Origin: Lacrimispora amygdalina
GTDB taxonomy: Bacteria; Bacillota; Clostridia; Lachnospirales; Lachnospiraceae
Length of the DNA stretch: 64,000 nt
Assembly (NCBI RefSeq): GCF_003432035.1
Contig: NZ_QOHO01000043.1
Coordinates: forward strand, 31,796 to 95,795
Direction: 5' to 3'
Of this stretch, positions 24,738 through 31,584 are shown in pieces. The number at the start of each line of letters is the position of its first letter. The first letter of the stretch is position 1. The notes under the pieces are model-generated. The model saw only the letters and a list, made by a program, of their open reading frames with translations, made no database searches and was not told the origin of the DNA. The translations under genes were made by a program, and so were the position numbers.

Positions 24738-24896
24738 ATGGATAATTATATGAATGAACCGGTGGATTATACATTTACTGATGAGGATATTATAAAGGAA
24801 TATCAGCAATTTAATGACATAAAGAGAGTTGCTGCCGTGTTTTGTATTGATAATAAAACGGTGAAACAGATTTTAAAGAGAAATGGAGTGTTGTAA
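24738..24896 (+). CDS. Small helix-turn-helix protein, 52 aa
   Basis: TTGGAG lies just before the ATG. The C-terminal half (IIKEYQQFNDIKRVAAVFCIDNKTVKQILKRNGVL) is a resolvase/transposase-like helix-turn-helix with an arginine-containing recognition helix. The next gene starts at the base after its stop, so they are probably coupled. Confidence 0.65.
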   Translation: MDNYMNEPVDYTFTDEDIIKEYQQFNDIKRVAAVFCIDNKTVKQILKRNGVL

Positions 24897-25193
24897 ATGA
24901 AAGTATTAGGAACAAACACAAGCTTACCTTATGGAATGCTCCAAAAGATTAAGCAATTATCCGATAAAGAAATATATCACAATCAGTTTAGAGTAATATG
25001 CAGATGTAAGGGTATTGCTGATGGGAACAAGAAATGTGAATTAACTGGACTTGGTTCTAAAGTATTCTCTGCTGGTTGGACTTCGATAACTGGGAATAGA
25101 ACTGAGTTGGAATTGTGTGAGACTGAAGATATCTGGATTTGCAAAGATGGAACACTTGGAAATGAATATGTCTCTGTTAAGGATTTACAATAG
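24897..25193 (+). CDS. Hypothetical protein, 98 aa
   Basis: It abuts the preceding stop (TAAATG). It contains scattered cysteines (RVICRCKG, KKCELTGL, LELCETEDIWICKDG), perhaps a small metal site, and many strands. Unknown function. Confidence 0.68.
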   Translation: MKVLGTNTSLPYGMLQKIKQLSDKEIYHNQFRVICRCKGIADGNKKCELTGLGSKVFSAGWTSITGNRTELELCETEDIWICKDGTLGNEYVSVKDLQ

Positions 25194-25223
25194 AAGGATT
25201 GTTTCAAAGGAGATTGGAGGGAA

Positions 25224-25676
25224 ATGAACACTTTTAATATCAGATTTCAAGATAAATTGGTTATGACTTTAAACGAAGATAATAACCCAATACAAATTGA
25301 TTGTTGTCTGCCGGTATTAGGAGAAGGGAATAATCGTATTGTTTATGACATGGGAGACTATATTTTAAAGGTTGCTAAATCCGCCATAGCCAGTATGTAC
25401 AATCAGAATGAGATTAGGTTATGGAATTATCTAAGAGAAAGTTCGTCAAAAATAAAATTTAATAGAATAATCGATGCTGATGAAAACGGGTACTGGTATG
25501 TTGCAGAGAAAGCAAATACTGGTGGAGATGCAATGAAGAATGCACTGAAATATATAGAATGGCTTGACTACTCAGATAATGCTGGATACGATAGAAACGG
25601 GAAATTAACTATCGTGGACGCAGAAAATGTGTATGTTAAAGACATTGAGTATCTTTTGCAAAAGCGTATTATATAA
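25224..25676 (+). CDS. Compact protein-kinase-like fold, 150 aa
   Basis: TTGGAGGG precedes the ATG. Residues 30-60 resemble a kinase N-lobe: glycine-rich loop LGEGNNRIVYD followed by YILKVAKS with the candidate ATP-binding lysine, and an NEIRLWNYL helix. Near the end DNAGYDRNGKLTIVDAENV resembles a shortened catalytic/metal segment (D...N...VDA). It is far shorter than a full kinase, like mini-kinases of phages. It may be inactive; activity not inferred. Confidence 0.6.
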   Translation: MNTFNIRFQDKLVMTLNEDNNPIQIDCCLPVLGEGNNRIVYDMGDYILKVAKSAIASMYNQNEIRLWNYLRESSSKIKFNRIIDADENGYWYVAEKANTGGDAMKNALKYIEWLDYSDNAGYDRNGKLTIVDAENVYVKDIEYLLQKRII

Positions 25677-25717
25677 AGATGAATTGATTATTTTAAATAG
25701 AAAAATGGAGGGTGATT

Positions 25718-26104
25718 ATGACAAGTCGAGAAAGATTTAATATAGCTAAGGATATTTTAGATAAAAATGATTTATCTCTATGCACTTTAAACTTTAATCA
25801 GTTTGATAAATTATCTGATTTGGAGTTAATTGTTGGCGCAGAAGACGTGGTTAAGAGAATCAAGAGATATGAGGCATATGTTGACAAGGAAAAAATGAAA
25901 TATCCGGAAAGTATTATGAGAGATGTACGAAGAAATCTGGGTTTAAATGAAATGGATACCAGCATGGACTTAGAAATATTCCAAATGGATAGGGAAGATA
26001 TTTTGAATTCTGTATGTAACTGGAATAATCTAATTGGGTATGGCGGTACAATCAGAGGTTGGATTGAAGATATTTATCAGATAAAATTAAAAGATGAAAT
26101 TTGA
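25718..26104 (+). CDS. Hypothetical protein, 129 aa
   Basis: ATGGAGGGTGATT precedes ATG 25718. A helical, acidic protein (SRERFNIAKDILDKNDL...). No motif recognised. It ends 20 nt before the integrase gene. Confidence 0.7.
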   Translation: MTSRERFNIAKDILDKNDLSLCTLNFNQFDKLSDLELIVGAEDVVKRIKRYEAYVDKEKMKYPESIMRDVRRNLGLNEMDTSMDLEIFQMDREDILNSVCNWNNLIGYGGTIRGWIEDIYQIKLKDEI

Positions 26105-26123
26105 GATTTAAGGGGAAATTCAT

Positions 26124-27119
26124 ATGTGTTATAAAGAGGAAGTTCAAAAAAGGAATGCCGAGAAGTTGCAACGTAAATTCGAGGAAGAAAATGTGCCGGA
26201 GTTTATTTGCGATTTCTTTCCTCGTATCGCTAGTAGATCGGCAAGACTTAATTATTGGTCAACTATAAAAAATATGCTGATATGGTTGATGGAAAACGAT
26301 TATATCAAAAGAGATAAAATAAGTGAAATTATAACAGAAGATATTAAAAACATCAGGACAGCTAAAATGATTTCTTACTTTGAGCATCTGAAATATGAAA
26401 AGAAGATTTCTCTTAGTACGTTAAATACTCAAAAAAATCAGTTGGGGAGTTTTTGGGAGTATTTAAAAGAGGAACATTATCTCGATGATAATATTGTGCA
26501 TATGGTCAAATCAGAGGAGTTCAAACAGGCCAAAACAAATAGAAGAAAAATGGAAAAAATGCCCTTATACGAAGATATTCAGGAGATGATAGAGAAGATA
26601 CTTAGTAAACCAGATGAATTTGTTCGCATAAGGAACATTATTGTATTTAGAGTATTAAGAGGTACTGGACTAAGGGAGTCCGAACTTGCTGGACTAGATA
26701 TTGATAACGTATTCCTAGAAGAGGAACACCCTTATATTCTTGTAATTAGTAAAGGAACCTATGACTATACAGATAAAGGAAAAGATATTGTGTATCTTAC
26801 TAAAGACGCTACAGCCGCATTGTCGGAATGGTTTGAGTACAGAAACAAAATTGACAATATCATAGACACAAAAGCTGTTTTTCTGAATAAAAACGGAAAG
26901 CGTATGAATGAAGATAATATCCAAAGTATGTTTAAAAATTATTCAAATGGCAAATTAACGCCACATATGATGCGTCATGAATATACCACTGTTCTTCAAA
27001 GAGAAACAAATGATCCTACTTTTGTTCAGGAGCAGGGCAGATGGAAATCTGACAAGGTTATGAAATCGGTTTATGACAGTGGCGCGAGTCGTTCATTGGA
27101 TAAATTAGCGAATATGTAA
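26124..27119 (+). CDS. Tyrosine recombinase / integrase (XerD-like)
   Basis: The 331-residue protein has an N-terminal core-binding domain (residues about 15-125) and a catalytic domain with the expected residues: R184 (GTGLRESEL), H281 and R284 (PHMMRHE), W307 in the second-histidine position (QGRWKSD) and Y317 (SVYDSG). It could integrate the element, resolve dimers or invert segments. No attachment site or tRNA lies beside it, so dimer resolution or a distant att site is possible. The start follows AAGGGG. Confidence 0.9.
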   Translation: MCYKEEVQKRNAEKLQRKFEEENVPEFICDFFPRIASRSARLNYWSTIKNMLIWLMENDYIKRDKISEIITEDIKNIRTAKMISYFEHLKYEKKISLSTLNTQKNQLGSFWEYLKEEHYLDDNIVHMVKSEEFKQAKTNRRKMEKMPLYEDIQEMIEKILSKPDEFVRIRNIIVFRVLRGTGLRESELAGLDIDNVFLEEEHPYILVISKGTYDYTDKGKDIVYLTKDATAALSEWFEYRNKIDNIIDTKAVFLNKNGKRMNEDNIQSMFKNYSNGKLTPHMMRHEYTTVLQRETNDPTFVQEQGRWKSDKVMKSVYDSGASRSLDKLANM

Positions 27120-27133
27120 AGGAGGAATAAATT

Positions 27134-27412
27134 ATGTCAGATTACAAAATAACTTATTGTGGAAACAAACATATCGAACGAATGCACCACATCGGCATAG
27201 AATACAATGGAAATTACTATAGTGTGATTTTTGGAAAGTACGTCAACGGTGGATTCTTTTCTATTCCTGGGTGGAATGTGGGCGGTGAATTAGGAACCTT
27301 TGATGATGTGTTTTGGAATACCGAGAGTATTGGAAGGGCGCTGAAAAGTAAGAAAGCAGCTAAACAGATTGCTTTAGCGATTGCGGAATATTCAAAGGAG
27401 AGAATACAATGA
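27134..27412 (+). CDS. DUF6618-like protein, 92 aa
   Basis: AAAGGAGG precedes the ATG. YKITYCGNKHIERMHHIGIEYNG, followed by SVIFGKYVNGGFFSIPGWNVG, resembles small proteins of the DUF6618 type found in gut Firmicutes mobile elements (from memory). It overlaps the Xre gene by ATGA, suggesting a two-gene unit, perhaps toxin-antitoxin-like. Function unknown. Confidence 0.68.
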   Translation: MSDYKITYCGNKHIERMHHIGIEYNGNYYSVIFGKYVNGGFFSIPGWNVGGELGTFDDVFWNTESIGRALKSKKAAKQIALAIAEYSKERIQ

Positions 27413-27657
27413 ACGAAGAATCAATTGATATAGGTGACAGATTAAGCGCTCGTCTTTTTGAGCAAGTGATTGAGATAAGAAAAGAGAAGGGTATGACTCA
27501 AAGGGAACTTGCTCAATTAAGCGGAGTCAATTTATCTGTAATCACAAAAATGGAAAACGGTACATCGTATCCCAGATTATTCACATTTCTAAAAATTTTA
27601 GAAGGGTTAGATGCTACTCTTCAGATGGGGACATTGGAAGACAAAATGATGGAATAA
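27409..27657 (+). CDS. Xre-family regulator, 82 aa
   Basis: A clear Cro/CI helix-turn-helix: IRKEKGMTQRELAQLSGVNLSVITKMENG at residues 22-50. The ATG overlaps the previous stop (ATGA) and AAAGGAG lies upstream. As the second gene of a two-gene unit it fits a HigA-like antitoxin position, but the partner is not a recognised toxin. Confidence 0.85.
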   Translation: MNEESIDIGDRLSARLFEQVIEIRKEKGMTQRELAQLSGVNLSVITKMENGTSYPRLFTFLKILEGLDATLQMGTLEDKMME

Positions 27658-27691
27658 GAGAGAAATAGTAGGGCTCTTATTAAAAATCAAT

Positions 27692-27720
27692 TTGACAATA
27701 TATGATATATCCTATATAAT
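27692..27720 (+). promoter_or_regulatory. Consensus sigma-A promoter for the DUF4160/DUF2442 pair
   Basis: TTGACA (27692-27697), a 17-bp spacer, TATAAT (27715-27720). The first gene starts 31 bp downstream. Confidence 0.88.
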
Positions 27721-27751
27721 GGTTGTAGAACAACAAAGGAGAAATGGTAAA

Positions 27752-28006
27752 ATGCCAGTTATTTCAAGATTCTATGGGATTGTGATAAAGATGTATCTGA
27801 GACAAAAAGAGCATAACCCTCCTCATATTCATGCAATTTATGGGGAATATATTGGTATGTTTTCCTTAGAAGATGGAGAAATGTTTGAGGGTGATATTCC
27901 TCAAAAAGGACAAGTGCATATAAAAGAGTTTATAGATTTTTATAGAGATAGATTATATATAATGTGGGAAACACAGAAATTTGAAGTGTTACCACCGGTT
28001 AAATAA
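27752..28006 (+). CDS. DUF4160 protein (putative toxin partner)
   Basis: ATG 27752 has AAGGAG upstream; the in-frame sequence further up is the promoter. The 84-residue protein matches DUF4160: MPVISRFYGIVIKMYL, HNPPHIHAIYGEY, and a C-terminal IKEFIDFYRDRLYIMWE helix. DUF4160 genes usually sit next to DUF2442 genes, as here, and the pair is regarded as toxin-antitoxin-like. Molecular activity unknown. Confidence 0.85.
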   Translation: MPVISRFYGIVIKMYLRQKEHNPPHIHAIYGEYIGMFSLEDGEMFEGDIPQKGQVHIKEFIDFYRDRLYIMWETQKFEVLPPVK

Positions 28007-28021
28007 TATGGAGGTGATATT

Positions 28022-28492
28022 ATGTCTCATAAACTAAAAAGTGTAAGGGCATTAAATGATTTAATATTGCTCGCTATATTTCAAGACGGTACAGAAAAAA
28101 TGTATGATATCAAGCAGTTATTTACTGTTTTTCCTCAACTTCGTGAGTTAGAAAGATCTTTTGATTTATTTAATGGAGTGCAGATTGACACTGGAGGATA
28201 TGGAGTTTCATGGAATGATGATTTGGATTTAGACGCAGAAGAAATTTGGGATAACGGAATTAATACTGAAAAGAAACATTTAATTGACATCAAGCAAAGT
28301 TTTGCCACTAAGCTGATTTCAGCAAGAGAAATTTGCAATATAACACAAAGGGATTTGTCTAAAAGAGCAGGGATTACTCAGGGAGATATAAGTAAAATTG
28401 AAAATGGAAATGCTAATCCATCATTGAGTACGTTAGAAAGACTAGCGGAAGGACTCGGAATGAGAATTGAATTTAATTTTGTAGGCAAGTGA
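28022..28492 (+). CDS. DUF2442-Xre fusion (putative antitoxin)
   Basis: Residues 1-75 match DUF2442 (KSVRALNDLILLAIFQDGTEKMYDIKQLF...GGYGVSWNDDLDLDAEEIWDNG). Residues 90-150 are a Cro/CI helix-turn-helix (SAREICNITQRDLSKRAGITQGDISKIENG). The fusion gives the DUF2442 partner a DNA-binding arm, fitting an autoregulating antitoxin. It follows DUF4160 by 15 nt with GGAGGTG upstream. Confidence 0.86.
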   Translation: MSHKLKSVRALNDLILLAIFQDGTEKMYDIKQLFTVFPQLRELERSFDLFNGVQIDTGGYGVSWNDDLDLDAEEIWDNGINTEKKHLIDIKQSFATKLISAREICNITQRDLSKRAGITQGDISKIENGNANPSLSTLERLAEGLGMRIEFNFVGK

Positions 28493-28504
28493 GGAGGTAT
28501 CGTT

Positions 28505-28723
28505 ATAAACAATTGGGATAATAAGAGTAGAAATGATAAAGACTTTGTAGAAAAAGAACTTGCTGATTACGTCGTAAAGTTTTCTAAAGAAATAGACAAA
28601 AATAATGCTAGTCAGATTGCCAAAGATATCATTAAATTAATTGATTGGGATAATTCAACCTTAATGCACAAGGGATTGTCGTGGATTGCCAAGAATTACT
28701 TAATTCAACAGAAGATGATTTAA
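28505..28723 (+). CDS. Hypothetical helical protein with apparent AUA start, 72 aa
   Basis: GGAGG (28493-28497) is followed after 7 nt by ATA, then an open frame of 72 codons (NNWDNKSRNDKDFVEKELADYVVKF...). The first in-frame ATG is 51 codons in, and no GTG, TTG or CTG lies in the right window. Either AUA is the start or the start codon has mutated. The protein is helical and charged; function unknown. Confidence 0.55.
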   Translation: MNNWDNKSRNDKDFVEKELADYVVKFSKEIDKNNASQIAKDIIKLIDWDNSTLMHKGLSWIAKNYLIQQKMI

Positions 28724-28763
28724 TGGAAAATTTAACAGCATAAAGAGAAGACAATAGTAACAG

Positions 28764-28863
28764 GCATAATTATTTTGAGGTCGGAAATGGTTCCTGACGC
28801 ACTCTGTAAGGAGTACCTGAGATGATGGATACACCGCCCATCCAGAATAATTATGCTTTTTCT
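28764..28863 (+). ncRNA. Structured RNA closed by a 14-bp stem and a T run
   Basis: GCATAATTATTTTG (28764-28777) pairs with CAGAATAATTATGC (28843-28856), with one G-U, followed by TTTTTCT. Inside are smaller hairpins (ACTC/GAGT near 28801-28814; GATGG/CCATC near 28823-28842). The outer stem plus T run would terminate transcription of the upstream cassette. The 65-nt structured interior is unusually elaborate for a plain terminator. Confidence 0.6.
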
Positions 28864-28895
28864 ATCTCCATTTATAAATATGTAAAGACGATAAG

Positions 28896-29168
28896 TTATT
28901 CACTATCGTCTTTTTCTTTTTGTTCGTCGCGTTGTATCTTGTCAGCATATAGGAGTAATCGGCTTACTGTTGGATCATCAGATATGATGATATCGTTGGG
29001 GGTACATTCCAAGACTCTGCAAATTGACTCAAGGATTTCAAAACTTATACTTGCAGTTTTCCCATTATAAATTGCATTTATAGTGGGATACCCAACATTA
29101 ATAAGCATAGAAAGCTGGTGACGATTAAGATTTTTTTCTTTCATTTTATCTTTTATATTTAATCTCAT
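28896..29168 (-). CDS. Xre-family repressor, 90 aa
   Basis: Helix-turn-helix at residues 8-40 (KMKEKNLNRHQLSMLINVGYPTINAIYNG) and a C-terminal acidic tail (DKIQRDEQKEKDDSE). GAGGT sits 8 nt before ATG 29168; an ATG at 29183 overlaps that site. It is divergent from the MazF-like gene, with an inverted repeat over that gene's promoter, and probably represses it. Confidence 0.86.
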   Translation of the reverse strand: MRLNIKDKMKEKNLNRHQLSMLINVGYPTINAIYNGKTASISFEILESICRVLECTPNDIIISDDPTVSRLLLYADKIQRDEQKEKDDSE

Positions 29169-29231
29169 TTTTATATACCTCACATTAGAAAGTATAACAT
29201 ATAATAAATGGAAATTAAATACATATTTGGC

Positions 29232-29269
29232 ATTATAATGTTGACATTATAATACAGACGTAGTATAAT
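29232..29269 (+). promoter_or_regulatory. Consensus promoter overlapped by a 9-bp inverted-repeat operator
   Basis: TTGACA (29241-29246), 17-bp spacer, TATAAT (29264-29269). ATTATAATG (29232-29240) and CATTATAAT (29245-29253) form an inverted repeat around the -35 box, a likely operator for the divergent Xre repressor. Confidence 0.8.
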
Positions 29270-29328
29270 GGTAAATATCAAAGGTAAATATAGTGATGAT
29301 TACATATCACTAAAAGAAAGGAGGACAT

Positions 29329-29709
29329 ATGGAACTTCATAGATACGATATTATAGAGGCAGAAATTGAATATGGAACAGGTTCAATACAGAAAAAGAAA
29401 CGTCCATATGTGATTGTGAGCAATGAGCATGGTACATCAAATGCTCAGATTATCACTATAATGCCTTTAACACATATCATTAAAAAGGAATATTTGCCAG
29501 TACATGAATGCATAGAAGCAGAGTCAGAGAACGGATTATCGACTTACTCTATGATTCTAGGTGAACAACCACAAACCATATGTAAAAATGAGGTAATTCG
29601 AAAATATGGAACCGTCGTGGATCAGAAACAGAGAAATATGATTAATAAGGTTTGCTTTAATACATTTTTCTATGGTGAGAAAATTGATTGGGAGGAGATA
29701 TTCGCATGA
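29329..29709 (+). CDS. MazF/PemK-like toxin, 126 aa
   Basis: AAAGGAGG precedes the ATG. The order YDIIEAEIEYGTGS..., KKKRPYVIVSNEHGTSNAQIITIMPLTH, then ...GEQPQTICKNEVIRKYGTV matches the MazF/PemK ribonuclease fold (beta barrel with RPxVIVSN and the PLT strand). Toxins of this family cut RNA. No classical MazE gene precedes it; the divergent Xre protein or the overlapping downstream protein may be the antitoxin. Confidence 0.82.
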   Translation: MELHRYDIIEAEIEYGTGSIQKKKRPYVIVSNEHGTSNAQIITIMPLTHIIKKEYLPVHECIEAESENGLSTYSMILGEQPQTICKNEVIRKYGTVVDQKQRNMINKVCFNTFFYGEKIDWEEIFA

Positions 29710-29999
29710 ACGAAGATTTTATAGTGGTTTCAAAAGAAGAAGCGATTAAAAAAATAATGGAAGCTCCTGGTGATACAGTAATTATTGGACGAATTTCCAT
29801 TACAAGTCCAGCTATGCATTATAGTCATGATAAACCGGTGAGGGGTAAGAAGAAGGACGGAAAACTGCTAATAATAGCCGCCAATGAAATAGAATATCAA
29901 GATAATAATTGTTTTGGAACACTCTCTCTACATGGAATTAGAAAGGAGAAGGAGGATGAATCAATAATTCATAGCATTTTGTTTCCCCAAAAAGAATAG
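29706..29999 (+). CDS. Hypothetical partner of the MazF-like gene, 97 aa
   Basis: The ATG overlaps the toxin stop (ATGA) and GGGAGG lies upstream. The protein (NEDFIVVSKEEAIKKIMEAPGDTVIIGRISI...) has a helix followed by strands and a charged C-terminus. Tight coupling suggests a functional pair with the MazF-like protein. I do not recognise its family. Confidence 0.7.
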   Translation: MNEDFIVVSKEEAIKKIMEAPGDTVIIGRISITSPAMHYSHDKPVRGKKKDGKLLIIAANEIEYQDNNCFGTLSLHGIRKEKEDESIIHSILFPQKE

Positions 30000-30002
30000 A
30001 GC

Positions 30003-30092
30003 AAACAAATGTTCGAAAAAAGCTTAAAAAGTAATTGACAGAAACATATGTTCGGAGTATAATCAAAAACAAGTCAAACAAACGTATGTTCG
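30003..30092 (+). promoter_or_regulatory. Promoter with three phased SOS-box-like sites
   Basis: TTGACA (30035-30040), 17-bp spacer, TATAAT (30058-30063). Sites at 30003-30015 (AAACAAATGTTCG), 30042-30054 (AAACATATGTTCG) and 30080-30092 (AAACGTATGTTCG) all fit AAC-RNRY-GTTCG, close to the Gram-positive LexA box, and are spaced 39 and 38 bp apart. The middle one lies in the promoter spacer. LexA control is inferred from the match. Confidence 0.7.
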
Positions 30093-30098
30093 GAAAAC

Positions 30099-30170
30099 AA
30101 AAATTGCAGCCTACCTAGTATCATCGGTATTGGCGTACCTCCACTAGTTAGACTGCAATTTTTCAAAGTT
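30099..30170 (+). terminator. Long hairpin terminator of a short transcript
   Basis: AAAAATTGCAGCCTACCTAGT (30099-30119) is complementary to 30143-30163 with two mismatches over 21 bp, and the right arm ends in a T run. With a start near 30070 the RNA would be only about 95 nt, so this looks like a short regulatory RNA or a strong attenuator. Confidence 0.72.
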
Positions 30171-30218
30171 AAGTTTTACATAAACAATCATATTAAAATA
30201 AGATTATTTAAGAAATAT

Positions 30219-30299
30219 AGCAGAACGCTATACCTGATTATATTTTACATAACTATTTCGTAATAGTCAAGTATTTTCAGGTGAATCAGCGTTTCTGCT
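30219..30299 (+). other. Long imperfect hairpin upstream of the tRNA
   Basis: AGCAGAACGCT (30219-30229) pairs with AGCGTTTCTGCT (30288-30299, one bulge) and ACCTGA (30232-30237) with TCAGGT (30277-30282). The inner CTATT-TCGT-AATAG closes the tip. There is no T run. It may be a processing signal or the end of another RNA. Confidence 0.5.
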
Positions 30300-30337
30300 A
30301 AGAATTTCCACATTTTAAAAAGAGAATTATATAACAT

Positions 30338-30408
30338 AGCCGATTGGTGTAGTGGTAGCACAAGACAATTTGAATGTCTTGGGGTGTGTTCAATTCGCAC
30401 ATCGGCTG
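30338..30408 (+). tRNA. tRNA-Gln (UUG)
   Basis: A complete 71-nt cloverleaf: acceptor AGCCGAT/ATCGGCT, discriminator G, D arm with AGTGGTAG loop, anticodon arm AGACA/TGTCT with loop ATTTGAA (anticodon TTG), and T arm GTGTG/CGCAC with loop TTCAATT. CCA is not encoded. It reads the CAA glutamine codon, frequent in an AT-rich genome. Confidence 0.9.
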
Positions 30409-30456
30409 TTAAATTACCCGTAAATCGCACTAAAACATCTATAGGAGGGATGTGAT

Positions 30457-31584
30457 ATGGAAAGTAGAAGGCAAAATTACAATATTGAAGATCTCATTGA
30501 GAAAATGGACGAAAATAAGCTTACATTTGATTATCCCATTCAACGAGATGGCGGACAGTTTGATAAAGATCAAAAGGCATTGTTAATTAATACGGTATTT
30601 AATGGATACCTTATTCCAGAAATATACATAATTAAAGAGGGAACAGAGGATTTCTCTCCCATGTCGGTATTAGACGGTAAGCAAAGACTTACAACATTAT
30701 ACGATTTTAGCAAAGATAAGTTTGCTCTTCCAAAAGATGCAGATGATGTTGTTATTAAAACGGTATCTTTTGATGAGGATAAGAACCCAGTCTTTGAAGA
30801 AAACACATATGTTGTTGCTGGGAAAAAGTTCAGCAAAATAGATCCTGCTTTACAGAAGATTTTTAATAAATACAAAATTGAAGTAAAACTACTTGCTGGT
30901 TATACAGATGAACAGATTGAAGAACAGTTTTATCGCTTAAACAATGGGTGCGTATTCACGAAGTCCCAGAAGGCCAATACAAAACTTGGTACAGATGTAG
31001 CCGCCAAAATTGAAGAGATAAAAAATTGTGACTTCTTTGAAAATAGAGCCTCATTTACCAACACTCAGAGAAAACGTGGTGAAGTAACAAGCTGTATCTT
31101 ACAGACTATGATGTTGTTGTCTGGATTCGAATATAAGAATTTTGGTGCCAATGAAGTGTTGAGATATGCAAATGAATTAAGTGAAAATCCAGATTATGAG
31201 TTGATTGCACGTACAAAGGAATTGTTTGATAAATTATTTATCTTGTTGCCTGAATACAACAAGGAGATGGACAAGCAGTTTAAGAAAATACATATACCAT
31301 CAATGATTATGAATTTAGCAACTGTTGAAGATTTAGACGTTGATTATGAGTTGACAGACGATGAATACACGGAGTTTTTAAGTAAGTGGTTTGAAGTTTG
31401 GATTGAAACATCTGGATACATGGATTTTTGTGGACAAGGTTCTACCAGCAAATCGAAAGTCGAGGGTAGAGTTGCGACGATGCAGAAAGAATTAAGAGAA
31501 TATATAATACAGTTATCAATGGAAGGAGAAGCAAGTAGTGAGAGCAACCAAGATGAAAATAGCGGATTTAAAACCGCATCCTAA
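30457..31584 (+). CDS. DUF262-family protein (ParB-superfamily fold), 375 aa
   Basis: TAGGAGGG precedes the ATG. The N-terminal domain has the DUF262 hallmarks: YPIQR (residues 26-30) and LDGKQRLTTLYDF (D72-G-K-Q-R). DUF262 shares the ParB/sulfiredoxin fold and is known from GmrSD restriction enzymes and other NTP-using proteins. The helical C-terminal half has no HNH nuclease domain, so GmrSD-type cutting is not supported. It opens a cluster of six related proteins. Confidence 0.85.
   Translation: MESRRQNYNIEDLIEKMDENKLTFDYPIQRDGGQFDKDQKALLINTVFNGYLIPEIYIIKEGTEDFSPMSVLDGKQRLTTLYDFSKDKFALPKDADDVVIKTVSFDEDKNPVFEENTYVVAGKKFSKIDPALQKIFNKYKIEVKLLAGYTDEQIEEQFYRLNNGCVFTKSQKANTKLGTDVAAKIEEIKNCDFFENRASFTNTQRKRGEVTSCILQTMMLLSGFEYKNFGANEVLRYANELSENPDYELIARTKELFDKLFILLPEYNKEMDKQFKKIHIPSMIMNLATVEDLDVDYELTDDEYTEFLSKWFEVWIETSGYMDFCGQGSTSKSKVEGRVATMQKELREYIIQLSMEGEASSESNQDENSGFKTAS

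Noticed and set aside
27692..27751. N-terminal extension of the DUF4160 protein
   Set aside because: The in-frame codons coincide with a perfect TTGACA-17-TATAAT promoter, and ATG 27752 has its own ribosome site.
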